Source: Methanobacteriota archaeon
GTDB taxonomy: Archaea > Thermoplasmatota > Thermoplasmata > Methanomassiliicoccales > UBA472
Length of the DNA stretch: 50,479 nt
Assembly: GCA_021372335.1 (NCBI GenBank)
Contig: JAJFUR010000037.1
Coordinates: forward strand, 1 to 50,479
Direction of reading: 5' to 3'
Each line of letters opens with the position of its first letter. The stretch's first letter is position 1. Positions 32,539 through 40,493 of this stretch are shown here, piece by piece. The position numbers and the translations under genes were made by a program. Below the pieces are notes generated by a model. The model was not told the origin of the DNA and ran no database searches. It was given only the letters and a program-made list of their open reading frames with translations.

Positions 32539-33261
32539 TCAGTCCTGATTGACCTTGGCGATATAGGTTTCCACGTCGGGCTCGTCCAGACGATGGAAGT
32601 TCTCGCCGTGGCGGACCACGCCGATCTCCACGGCCTTGGGGTTGAGGTTCTCCTCCTCGGTGGCCTTCTTCAAGGCCTTCAGGCCGAGGATGATCGCGTC
32701 CTCCATGGACATGCCCTCCTGATACTCCTCCTCGAAGACCTCCATGACGACGTTGCGCCCCGCCCCTATGCTCCCCGCCTTATAGGAAACGAGCGCCCCG
32801 CTCGGGTCCGTCTCGAACAGATGCTCGCCCTGGTCGTCCACACCCGCCACCAGAAGCGCGGTGCCGAATGGCCTGACCCCACCGTACTGGGTGTAGTTCT
32901 GCTTATAGTCGCATATCCGTTTGACCAGGTCCTCCACGTCCGCCCGCTCGTCATAGGTGATCTTGTTGATCTGGGCCAGGACCCTTGCCTGGTCCACCAG
33001 GATGCGCGCGTCCGCTACCAGGCCGGAGGTGGCACACCCTATGTGATGGTCGATCTGGAAGATCTTCTCTATGGACTTGGGCTCCATCAGGCGGCTAGCG
33101 ATCCGCTTGTCAACGATAAGGACCACGCCATCCTTGAACTTCAGACCGACGGTGGTCGTGCCCCGCTTGACAGCCTCACGGGCGTACTCTACCTGAAAGA
33201 GCCGGCCATCGGGGGAGAAAACCGTTATAGCCCTATCATATGCCATCTGTCCTGGTTGCAT
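32539..33261 (-). CDS. psmA: Proteasome subunit alpha
   Basis: This 240-aa protein forms the outer rings of the 20S proteasome. The N-terminus ([20 protein letters not shown], residues 2-21) and [18 protein letters not shown] are diagnostic. The gate-opening tail and the conserved lysine pocket for HbYX ATPases are expected here. I chose the ATG at 33261, preceded by GGAGTGAT, because an upstream in-frame start is not family-like. First gene of the exosome-proteasome operon, with a TATA box at 33310-33319. No beta subunit is in the window. Stop TGA. Confidence 0.94.
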   Translation of the reverse strand: MQPGQMAYDRAITVFSPDGRLFQVEYAREAVKRGTTTVGLKFKDGVVLIVDKRIASRLMEPKSIEKIFQIDHHIGCATSGLVADARILVDQARVLAQINKITYDERADVEDLVKRICDYKQNYTQYGGVRPFGTALLVAGVDDQGEHLFETDPSGALVSYKAGSIGAGRNVVMEVFEEEYQEGMSMEDAIILGLKALKKATEEENLNPKAVEIGVVRHGENFHRLDEPDVETYIAKVNQD

Positions 33262-33309
33262 GAAATCACTCCGATTATCCTCGATCCAAGCCACCTAAGT
33301 TATGAGGAC

Positions 33310-33319
33310 GTATATATTT
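33310..33319 (-). promoter_or_regulatory. TATA box of the psmA operon
   Basis: On the minus strand AAATATATAC lies about 50 nt before the psmA ATG, giving a leader of about 27 nt with GGAGTGAT. It separates this operon from rnp2/ftsZ. Confidence 0.65.
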
Positions 33320-33354
33320 CTTGGGACTTTTCAAAAACCCTGAGGGAAGGCCAG

Positions 33355-33654
33355 TCAATCGCGCCTTTCCAACCCCGAAAAGTACCTCTTGCGCAGCGTC
33401 AGGAGCGTTCCGGAGGTGCTGAGGGGCACTATTCCCTTTCCATCGGCGGCCAATGCGGCGAGGATCCGGTCCTTGTCCTTCGGGGAGCAGCGGACGACCC
33501 CCATGCGCCCGTCGAACTGAATGACCTTAGGGACCTTCACGCCCCGCGAGGACAGGGCGGCGTTCAGGGCCGCTAGGAGCTCCTCATCGGAGGCCTTCCC
33601 GTCCACCCGGAACGCGATGTACCGTCGGCGTCCCCTCTTCTCCTTGACGACCAT
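33355..33654 (-). CDS. rnp2: Ribonuclease P protein component 2 (Pop5/Rpp14)
   Basis: This 99-aa protein is the archaeal Pop5 subunit of RNase P. It shows RRRYIAFRVDGKASDEELLAAL near the N-terminus (in part), then VPKVIQFDGRMGVVRCSP and a C-terminal LRKRYFSGLERRD. Archaeal homologues often end with a similar helix and lie beside rnp3. Here rnp3 is absent and ftsZ is the upstream neighbour, 10 bp away, so the two are probably cotranscribed. Stop TGA. Confidence 0.88.
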   Translation of the reverse strand: MVVKEKRGRRRYIAFRVDGKASDEELLAALNAALSSRGVKVPKVIQFDGRMGVVRCSPKDKDRILAALAADGKGIVPLSTSGTLLTLRKRYFSGLERRD

Positions 33655-33664
33655 CCCGGAAGCC

Positions 33665-34732
33665 TCATTTGCCCTTGAAGGAATCGACGATGCTGTTGAA
33701 CCTCACACCTGTGAGGACGACCATCACCCGCATCTCGTCCTTGATGTTGCCGTCCACGGCGCAGCCCCAGATGATGCGCGCCCTGGGATCGACCCTCTCG
33801 CTCACCAGCAATGCGGCCTTCTCCGCCTCGGTGACCGTCAGGTCCTCACCCCCGATTACCCGTACGAGGGCTCCCTTGGCCTGCTTTATGTCCACATCGC
33901 CCAGCATCGGGGACGAAAGCGCCTCCTCGATGCATTCCTCGGCCCGCTTCCCGTATTCGCTGGACTCCCCAAGGCCTATCAGTGCCATGCCGCCGTTCCT
34001 CATGATGGTGAGCAGGTCGTTGAAATCGATATTGATCAGACCGGGCTTGGTCAGGGCGTCGGTGATGCCCTTGATGCTCTGCATCAACACCTCATCGGTC
34101 ACCCGGAAGGCAGCCTCCAGCGGCAGCTTGGGAACAAGCTCCAACAGCCGATCGTTCTGCAGGACGATGGTGGTGTCGCACTGCTCCTTCAGCCTCTCCA
34201 ATCCTTTGAGGGCGTTGCTCATGCGCATGGCGCCTTCGGCCTTGAAGGGCAAAGTAACGACGCCTATGGTCAGGGCCCCCGCCCTCTTGGCAAGTTCTGC
34301 GACCACCGGGGCGGAGCCCGTGCCAGTCCCCCCGCCCAGCCCGGCCACCACGAAGACGATGTTCTGTCCGTCGAGGTATTTCCAGAGGTCGTTCTCCGAC
34401 TCCTCGGCCGCCCGTTTCCCCACCTCAGGCATGGAACCGGAGCCCAGCCCCTTCGTCATGGTCCGCCCCATCAGGAGCTTGTGGTGGGCTTGGATCGAAA
34501 GGAGATGTCGAGCATCGGTGTTGCAGGCCACGAGCTTGACCCCTTCCACACCGGCCTGGTACATGCGACGGATGGTGTTTGATCCCCCTCCTCCACACCC
34601 AATGATGGCGATCTTTATCTTAAGCGAGTCGACAAGGGCCCGCAGCTCATCGTCCTCCGTGCTGGATGTTGCGATCGGCTGCTCGGCCCCCTTTTGGAAC
34701 ATGTCATCGAACAATGGGCAAATGGCACCCAC
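33665..34732 (-). CDS. ftsZ: Cell division protein FtsZ
   Basis: This 355-aa tubulin-like GTPase shows IAIIGCGGGGSNTIRRM (about 31-47) and the tubulin signature GLGGGTGTGSAP (about 122-133). The T7 loop NIDFNDLLTIM is followed by the C-terminal activation domain. It forms the division ring. The start is GTG at 34732. The TATA box at 34755-34765 would place transcription at almost the same base, so the mRNA is probably leaderless. The ATG at 34702 has no ribosome binding site. Stop TGA. Confidence 0.94.
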   Translation of the reverse strand: MGAICPLFDDMFQKGAEQPIATSSTEDDELRALVDSLKIKIAIIGCGGGGSNTIRRMYQAGVEGVKLVACNTDARHLLSIQAHHKLLMGRTMTKGLGSGSMPEVGKRAAEESENDLWKYLDGQNIVFVVAGLGGGTGTGSAPVVAELAKRAGALTIGVVTLPFKAEGAMRMSNALKGLERLKEQCDTTIVLQNDRLLELVPKLPLEAAFRVTDEVLMQSIKGITDALTKPGLINIDFNDLLTIMRNGGMALIGLGESSEYGKRAEECIEEALSSPMLGDVDIKQAKGALVRVIGGEDLTVTEAEKAALLVSERVDPRARIIWGCAVDGNIKDEMRVMVVLTGVRFNSIVDSFKGK

Positions 34733-34754
34733 CCGTGTAATGAATATTCTATAT

Positions 34755-34765
34755 AGTATTAAAAG
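34755..34765 (-). promoter_or_regulatory. TATA box for ftsZ
   Basis: On the minus strand CTTTTAATACT is about 28 nt before the GTG start at 34732, consistent with a leaderless transcript. Confidence 0.6.
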
Positions 34766-34797
34766 GCAAGGAAGCCCAAAGTAAGCCCAGCCGGCCG

Positions 34798-35547
34798 CTA
34801 TTCATCTCCGACCATCTCAAAGGCGATGCCGCATGACGGACAGCAGCGGTCCTCCGGGGACAAGCGGACCCCGCACTCGGGGCAGACCTCTCCAAGGAAC
34901 AAACCGCACTCGCAGACGCCCTTCTTCTCATCGATCATCCTTCCGCAGGAAGGGCATAGGACCAGCTTAACCTCCTCAAACAGCTCGTGACAATAAGGGC
35001 ACTCCACCTCCCCTTCGTCCATCTGGGTCCCGCAGATGGGGCAATAGAACACTCCGTCCTCATCGGCGATGATCGCCCCGCATTCGCATACCCCGGAATC
35101 CTTTAACACCGTCCTACCACATATCGGGCATTCCATGCTCTCCAGCTCCGGGTAGGTCGCCCTTTCCTCCACCTCCTCCGGGGAGTATGCCTTTTGGCAA
35201 TAGGGGCAGAAGCCAGTGCGCTTCAGGCAGGTGATGTGAAAGGTCCTTCCGCACTCGCAATCGACACTGGGAAGCCCGGCCTTCAGCTTTCCCATGCATA
35301 TCTGGCAGACCACGCCCTCACCCCGTACTGGCCGGATCTTCCCCCGAGGTCCCACGGGGCTTAACGGGTCCAACCTATCCTCGTGAAAGGTCCAGCACCG
35401 TGCCTGCCCTCGGTCCCTTTTAACGAAAAAATAATAAATAGGGATGAGGCTGGATATGCCGAGCGATCCGAGGAACAGGGCGAGCACCCTCGAACGGACC
35501 GCATCGCCGTTTATATTATTTCCCACCCGGTTATTGAATGCCGTCAT
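34798..35547 (-). CDS. Membrane-anchored RING-like and zinc-ribbon protein
   Basis: This 249-aa protein starts with a polar N-terminus and one transmembrane helix (about residues 21-42). A first zinc module at 81-117 has the pattern CQIC, 12 residues, CEC, GRTF, His104, IT, Cys107, then CPYC, resembling a RING-H2 finger. Three more zinc modules follow (140-156, 169-186, 198-239), mostly CPxC, ten residues, CECG, the style of archaeal zinc ribbons; about 30 cysteines in all. I do not recognise a named family. A role as a membrane-bound adaptor or ubiquitin-like ligase is speculative. It is upstream of ftsZ on the same strand, with only 65 bp between, but ftsZ has its own TATA box. Ends in TAG. 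Confidence 0.75.
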   Translation of the reverse strand: MTAFNNRVGNNINGDAVRSRVLALFLGSLGISSLIPIYYFFVKRDRGQARCWTFHEDRLDPLSPVGPRGKIRPVRGEGVVCQICMGKLKAGLPSVDCECGRTFHITCLKRTGFCPYCQKAYSPEEVEERATYPELESMECPICGRTVLKDSGVCECGAIIADEDGVFYCPICGTQMDEGEVECPYCHELFEEVKLVLCPSCGRMIDEKKGVCECGLFLGEVCPECGVRLSPEDRCCPSCGIAFEMVGDE

Positions 35548-35693
35548 TGGGAGCGATCAGCGCGCTAAGGTCAAAAGCCCATTTCCTATGCACGCACGCT
35601 TATTCTTCCGATTACTAAAACGATAAAAGCGAAATGTTCTTAAACGGAACGCAATCACCAAAACACCATGTCCTATCCATCAACAGAGCACAT
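35548..35693. other. Intergenic stretch between zinc protein and hdrA leader
   Basis: This stretch is the AT-richer half of the 337-bp gap between divergent genes. It should hold the promoter of the zinc-protein gene (a GCTTTTGACC-like patch on the minus strand near 35570). A GTTC-TTAAACG-GAAC inverted repeat lies around 35637-35650. I see no gene in it. A 68-codon open frame at 35668-35874 was considered and rejected. Confidence 0.4.
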
Positions 35694-35713
35694 AATGTTG
35701 AAATATGGACATT
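35694..35713 (+). promoter_or_regulatory. Candidate TATA box and operator before hdrA
   Basis: GAAATATGG (35700-35708) is flanked by an inverted repeat AATGT/ACATT (35694-35698 and 35709-35713). Transcription would start near 35727, at the base of the first hairpin of the leader. The operator reading is inference. Confidence 0.4.
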
Positions 35714-35725
35714 CCAATCCCTGCA

Positions 35726-35870
35726 AGGCCGCCCAGTCGTCAGGGGGGCTCTCCCTGGCGGTCCAGGCCTCTGGGATGAGGTTCCCGGGAGGTGCCCATT
35801 CGCCTCTCTGGGATAGGTGTGCGAAGGGTAAGGGGCGGACCCGGCGTTTTGGTCCGGAGTGGGAGTTACA
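35726..35870 (+). ncRNA. Structured leader of the hdrA-mvhDGA operon (cis-regulatory candidate)
   Basis: Three consecutive hairpins can be drawn by eye. The first spans 35726-35770 (AGGCC/GGCCT outer stem, GCC/GGC and AGGG/CCCT inner stems). The second spans 35783-35813 (TCCCGGGAGG with CCTCTCTGGGA, one bulge). The third spans 35836-35856 (CGGACC/GGTCCG). They lie directly before the AGGAGGGAG ribosome binding site of hdrA. The GC-rich leader contrasts with the AT-rich promoter just upstream. It matches no riboswitch class I can recognise. Function as a regulator or RNA stabiliser is inference. Confidence 0.45.
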
Positions 35871-35884
35871 ATAGGAGGGAGAGG

Positions 35885-38800
35885 TTGAGCGGTTTAAAAT
35901 CAATATTTGGCGGATTGTTCAAGAAGGACAGCAAGGGGGAACAATCGTCCCAAGGATCGATGGATGACGTAAAAGGAGGAGCGAATATGGTATCAAAGAG
36001 CGGTTCTGTTCTGGTCGTCGGGGGAGGTATCGGCGGCGTCCAGACCTCTTTGGACCTGGCCGAGTCCGGGTTCAAGGTCTACATGGTCGAAAGCAAGGCC
36101 AGCATAGGGGGTGTCATGTCCCAGTTGGACAAGACCTTCCCAACGAACGATTGTTCGATGTGCATTCTGTCCCCTAAGCTCGTGGAGGCGGCGAGGCACC
36201 CAATGATCAGCATGATGACGCTGACCGAGGTCATGGGGATCGAGGGGGAGGCCGGCAACTTCACCGTTACCCTGAAGAAAAAGCCCCGGTACGTCCGCGA
36301 GGACAGATGCGTCGGCTGCGGTCTCTGCGCAGAGAAGTGCCCGTCCAAGGTCCCCAGCGAGTACGAGCTGGGCCTGATGAACCGGAAGGCTATCTACGTG
36401 GCCTACGCCCAGGCTGTGCCCATGAAGTACGCGATCGACGCTGATAAATGCCTCTATCTCACCAAGGGCAAGTGCGGCAACTGCAAGAAGGTCTGCCCCG
36501 CCGATGCCATAGACTATGAGATGAAGGAGCAGATCGAGAAGATCAACGTGGGTGCGGTCGTGCTCGCGCCCGGGTACGAGCTATTCGACGCCCGCTTGAA
36601 GAAGGAGTACGGCTACAAGGAGTTCAAGAACGTCCTCAACAGCCTGGAGTTCGAAAGGGTCCTTAGCGCCACCGGTCCCTATCAGGGGCACGTGGTCAGA
36701 CCCTCCGACCATCAGACACCTAAGAAGGTCGCTTTCATCCAGTGCGTCGGTTCCAGGGATGAGAAGGTCGGCAACCCCTTCTGCTCATCCGTCTGCTGCA
36801 TGTATGCGCTCAAGCAGGCCATAATCGCGGGGGAGCACACCACTGGCCTGAAATCCACCATCTTCTTCATGGACCTCAGGGCGTTCGGCAAGGAGTTCGA
36901 GGACTACGCCAAGAGGGCCGAGAACGAGTATGGCATCAAGATGCACCGCGGCACCCGCGTCGCCTCCGTGGAGGAGACCGAGGGCAACAACCTGCTGCTG
37001 CGCTACAGCGATGGGAACAACGTCCTGGCCGAGGAGTTCGACCTGGTCGTCCTGTCCGCCGGCTTCCAGCCTCCATCATCCGCCAAGGCCTTGGCTGACC
37101 GGCTGGGGTTCAAGCTGAACGAATTCGGCTTCTGCCAAACCGGGGTCTACACTCCCCTTGAGACCACCAAGAAGGGGGTGTACGTCACTGGTGCTTTCAG
37201 CGCCCCTAAGGATATCCCGACCTCCGTGGCCGAGGCGAGCGGTGCGGCCGCCAAGGCCGGCTCCCACGTGTTCAACAACAGGGTCAGCATCGACACCGTT
37301 GTCAAGGAGGTCCCCGAGACCGATGTCACCGGGCAGGAGCCCCGCATCGGTGTGTTCGTGTGCGACTGTGGCATCAACATCCGCGGGACCGTCGACGTGC
37401 CCTCCGTCGTGGAGTACGTGAAGACCCTGCCCAACGTAGTGTACGCTGCGGAGAACAAGTACACCTGCTCCGCTGATACCCAGGAAAGCATCAAGAAGAT
37501 GATAAAGGAGCACAAATTGAACCGCGTAGTGGTCGCCTCCTGCACCCCCCGGACGCATGAGGCCCTGTTCCAGAGCACCATAAAGGAGGCTGGGCTGAAC
37601 CCGTTCCTCTTCGAGATGGCCAACATCCGCGACCAGTGCTCCTGGATCCACATGCACGAGCCGGAGAAGGCCACCGAGAAGGCCAAGGACCTGACGCGGA
37701 TGGCCGTGGCCAAGGCCCGCTACCTGGAACCGCTGACCAAGTCCAAGCTGGGCGTCAACCACTCCGCCGTCGTCGTGGGCGGCGGGCTGGCCGGAATGAC
37801 CGCTGCCCTGGACATCGCCGCCCAGGGCTTCAAGGTCGACATCTTGGAGGCCACAGGTGCCATGGGCGGGAACATGGTCAACCTGTACACCGCTGAGGGA
37901 GGGATCTCCCCCAGGCAGTACATCAAGGACCTGGAGGCCAAGGTGCGGGCGAACGGTAAGATAACTGTTCACCTGAACACCAAGGTGGAGGACGTCTCCG
38001 GATTCGTGGGCAATTTCAAGGTGAAGGTCACCGGTGGCAAGGAGATCGAGACCGGTGCCATCGTGATTGCCACAGGGGCCAAGGCCTATGTGCCGACGGA
38101 GTACAACTACGGCAAGGACAAGAAGGTGGTCACCCAGAACGAGCTGGAGAAGGCCTTGGCGGAGGGCAAGTTCGCCGCCAGGAACGTCGTCATGGTCCAG
38201 TGCGTTGGCTCTAGGAACGATGCCGCCCCGTACTGCAGCCGTGTATGCTGCTCCAAGGCGGTCAAGAACGCCATTGAGATCAAGAAGAGGGACCCCAAGG
38301 CCCAGGTCTACATCCTGCACAAGGACATCAGGACCTATGGCTTCAGGGAGACCCTGTACAAGGAGGCTAGTGGGCTGGGCGTCAAGTTCATCCGTTATCC
38401 GGAGAACAAGATGCCCGAGATGACCGCGGACGGCAAGGTCGTGGTCGAGGACACCATCCTCGGCGCCCCGGTCCAGCTTTCCCCGGACTGTCTTGTCCTG
38501 AGCGTCGGGGTCCGCCCGAACGAGGACAATGAGGAGCTCGCCAAGATGTGCAAGGTGCCCTTGAGCAAGGACAAGTACTTCCTCGAGGCGCACATGAAGC
38601 TGAGGCCGGTCGACTTCGCCACCAGCGGCGTATACCTGGCAGGGCTTGCCCATTGGCCGAAGTTCATCGACGAGACCATCGCTCAGGCCTCCGGGGCCGC
38701 CTCAAGGGCCATGACCATCATCTCGAAGCAGTACCTCGAGACCCAGGGCATCATCGCCGCGGTCAACGAGATGGTATGCAATGGTTGCGGCGTGTGCGAA

Positions 38801-39004
38801 CCCGTGTGCGAGTACCGCGCAATCACCATCGTGGGCGACCCGGCGAACCCGGACAAGCGCAAGGCCGTGATCAACGAGGGCCTGTGCATGGGATGCGGGA
38901 CCTGCGTGGCCGCGTGCCCGTCCGGCGCCCTCGAACAGAAGGGCTTCAAGAACAACCAGATCCTGGCACAGATCGACGCCGCCCTCGTCGGAGGTGGTAA
39001 GTGA
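35885..39004 (+). CDS. hdrA: Double-length heterodisulfide reductase subunit A (HdrA)
   Basis: This 1039-aa iron-sulfur flavoprotein combines two HdrA-like modules. The first half has an FAD motif (VLVVGGGIGGVQTSL), an inserted ferredoxin-type pair of clusters (CVGCGLCAEKCP and CGNCKKVCP), and a conserved QCVGSRDEK segment with CCMYALKQA. The second half looks like a complete classical HdrA: an N-terminal domain (VFVCDCGINIRGTVDVP), an FAD motif (VVVGGGLAGMTAAL), a second QCVGSR segment, and a C-terminal 2[4Fe-4S] ferredoxin (CNGCGVCEPVCEY, CMGCGTCVAACP). Methanogen HdrA has about 650 residues; long forms are known in sulfate reducers, as I recall. In bifurcating complexes HdrA splits electrons from H2 between ferredoxin and heterodisulfide. 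Two starts are plausible: TTG at 35885 after AGGAGGGAG, and ATG at 35987 after GGAGGA. No HdrB/HdrC genes are nearby. Confidence 0.9.
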   Translation: MSGLKSIFGGLFKKDSKGEQSSQGSMDDVKGGANMVSKSGSVLVVGGGIGGVQTSLDLAESGFKVYMVESKASIGGVMSQLDKTFPTNDCSMCILSPKLVEAARHPMISMMTLTEVMGIEGEAGNFTVTLKKKPRYVREDRCVGCGLCAEKCPSKVPSEYELGLMNRKAIYVAYAQAVPMKYAIDADKCLYLTKGKCGNCKKVCPADAIDYEMKEQIEKINVGAVVLAPGYELFDARLKKEYGYKEFKNVLNSLEFERVLSATGPYQGHVVRPSDHQTPKKVAFIQCVGSRDEKVGNPFCSSVCCMYALKQAIIAGEHTTGLKSTIFFMDLRAFGKEFEDYAKRAENEYGIKMHRGTRVASVEETEGNNLLLRYSDGNNVLAEEFDLVVLSAGFQPPSSAKALADRLGFKLNEFGFCQTGVYTPLETTKKGVYVTGAFSAPKDIPTSVAEASGAAAKAGSHVFNNRVSIDTVVKEVPETDVTGQEPRIGVFVCDCGINIRGTVDVPSVVEYVKTLPNVVYAAENKYTCSADTQESIKKMIKEHKLNRVVVASCTPRTHEALFQSTIKEAGLNPFLFEMANIRDQCSWIHMHEPEKATEKAKDLTRMAVAKARYLEPLTKSKLGVNHSAVVVGGGLAGMTAALDIAAQGFKVDILEATGAMGGNMVNLYTAEGGISPRQYIKDLEAKVRANGKITVHLNTKVEDVSGFVGNFKVKVTGGKEIETGAIVIATGAKAYVPTEYNYGKDKKVVTQNELEKALAEGKFAARNVVMVQCVGSRNDAAPYCSRVCCSKAVKNAIEIKKRDPKAQVYILHKDIRTYGFRETLYKEASGLGVKFIRYPENKMPEMTADGKVVVEDTILGAPVQLSPDCLVLSVGVRPNEDNEELAKMCKVPLSKDKYFLEAHMKLRPVDFATSGVYLAGLAHWPKFIDETIAQASGAASRAMTIISKQYLETQGIIAAVNEMVCNGCGVCEPVCEYRAITIVGDPANPDKRKAVINEGLCMGCGTCVAACPSGALEQKGFKNNQILAQIDAALVGGGK

Positions 39005-39456
39005 TGGCCGAGGAAGCGCAGGCCCAGAGCGCCCCCGTGGAGGCCGAGGGCTGGGAGCCGAAGCTGTTGGTGTTCTGCTGCAACTGGTGCTCCTATGCTG
39101 GGGCTGATCTGGCCGGAGTGTCCCGTCTGCAGATGCCGACCAACTTCCGTGTCATCCGCACAATGTGCTCGGCCAGGGTGGACCCCGAGTTCGTCCTGAG
39201 GGCCTTCGCAAAGGGGGCCGATGGCGTCCTCGTCCTCGGCTGTCACCCCGCCGACTGCCACTACATTGGCGGGAACTACCGCACCAGAAGGAGGATCGCC
39301 CTGCTCCGCGTGCTGCTGGAGCAGTACGGGTTCAACCCAGACCGATTGAAGCTGGAATGGGTCTCCGCCTCAGAGGGGATGAAGTTCCAGCAGACCATAA
39401 AGGAGTTTGACCGCACCATCAGGGAACTGGGGCCGAACCCCATAAACGAGGAGTAA
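39004..39456 (+). CDS. mvhD: F420-non-reducing hydrogenase iron-sulfur subunit MvhD
   Basis: This 150-aa protein carries a [2Fe-2S] cluster and links the hydrogenase to HdrA. The conserved cysteines are in CCNWCSYAGADL, RTMCSARVDP and LGCHPADCHY; the GGNYRTRRRIALLR segment is also typical. The ATG at 39004 overlaps the hdrA stop (TGATG) and follows GGAGGTG, so translation is coupled. An N-terminal tail rich in Ala, Gln and Glu precedes the domain. Stop TAA. Confidence 0.92.
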   Translation: MAEEAQAQSAPVEAEGWEPKLLVFCCNWCSYAGADLAGVSRLQMPTNFRVIRTMCSARVDPEFVLRAFAKGADGVLVLGCHPADCHYIGGNYRTRRRIALLRVLLEQYGFNPDRLKLEWVSASEGMKFQQTIKEFDRTIRELGPNPINEE

Positions 39457-39469
39457 GGAGGAGAGATAA

Positions 39470-40489
39470 ATGGCAAAGATAAGGATCGCACAGTACTGGG
39501 CTGCCGGGTGCGGAGGATGCGACGTCGCCCTGCTGGACATCGACGAAAAGATCCTGGGCGTCGCCGAGATCGCCGACATCGCGTTCTGGCCCATCGCCGT
39601 GGACGCCAAGGTGAAGGACGTCGAGGCCATGCCGGATGGGTACATAACCGCCACCCTCATCAACGGAGCGATCAGGAACAGCGAGAACGAGCATATGGCC
39701 AAGCTGCTGAGGCAGAAGTCGGCCCTCATCGTCTCCTTCGGTTCCTGCGCCTGCTTCGGCGGGGTGCCCGGCCTGGCCAACATGACCAGCAAGAAAGAGA
39801 TCCTGGAGTACGTGTATTGGCACACCCCTACCTCCGACAACGTGGAGAAGGTTCTGCCCACCCCGCATTACAAGGTCCCCGAGGGGGAGATCGAGATCCC
39901 GGTCCTGTACGACACCGTATACACCCTGGACCAGGTCATAGACGTGGATTACTACATGCCCGGTTGCCCGCCGACGACCAACCTCATAAACGAGTTCCTG
40001 GGCATGGTCGAGAAGCACGTGAAGGAAGGCGCCCCCCTGCCCCCCAAGGGCTCCGTCATCGCCTCCCAGAAGACCCTCTGTGATGAGTGCGCCAGGAAGA
40101 GGACCACTAAGAAAGTCGAGAAGATATACATGCCCTACGAGATCGACATCGATCCCGAGAAGTGCATGCTGGAGCAGGGCATCATATGCCTGGGGCCGTC
40201 CACGAGGGCGGGCTGCGGCGCCAAGTGCCTGGAGGGCAATCAGCCCTGCCGCGGATGCATGGGCCCCACAGCCGAGGTCCTGGACCAGGGCGGAAGCATG
40301 CTGAGCGCGCTGGCCTCGATATTCGCCATTGGCAACCAGGAAAGCCAGCTGAGCGAGGACGATATCTTGGAGCTGATGACCCAGGTCAAGGATCCGCTCG
40401 GCACGTTCTACGCGTTCACAATGCCCGCCTCTATCATCAAGAAGAAGGTTAAGGAAAGGAAAGCTACCACAGCCCCCAAGGAGGCCTGA
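39470..40489 (+). CDS. mvhG: F420-non-reducing hydrogenase small subunit MvhG
   Basis: This 339-aa subunit of a [NiFe] hydrogenase relays electrons through three iron-sulfur clusters. Ligands are visible in AAGCGGCDVALLD near residue 12, FGSCACFGG, MPGCPPTTNL, and the C-terminal CDECARKR, CLGPSTRAGCGAKC and QPCRGCMGP segments. The C-terminal part (about 200-339) is long relative to soluble standard hydrogenases, as in Mvh. GGAGGAGAG precedes the ATG at 7 nt. Stop TGA. Confidence 0.93.
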   Translation: MAKIRIAQYWAAGCGGCDVALLDIDEKILGVAEIADIAFWPIAVDAKVKDVEAMPDGYITATLINGAIRNSENEHMAKLLRQKSALIVSFGSCACFGGVPGLANMTSKKEILEYVYWHTPTSDNVEKVLPTPHYKVPEGEIEIPVLYDTVYTLDQVIDVDYYMPGCPPTTNLINEFLGMVEKHVKEGAPLPPKGSVIASQKTLCDECARKRTTKKVEKIYMPYEIDIDPEKCMLEQGIICLGPSTRAGCGAKCLEGNQPCRGCMGPTAEVLDQGGSMLSALASIFAIGNQESQLSEDDILELMTQVKDPLGTFYAFTMPASIIKKKVKERKATTAPKEA

Positions 40490-40493
40490 ACGA

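Noticed and set aside
35668-35874. 68-codon open frame in the hdrA leader
   Set aside because: No ribosome binding site and an uninformative composition; the region is better explained by stable hairpins. A leader peptide is not fully excluded.
37076-38653. Long antisense open frame of 525 codons opposite hdrA
   Set aside because: It is explained by the high GC content and strict codon bias of hdrA; its protein is Leu/Gly/Val/His-rich with no domain pattern.
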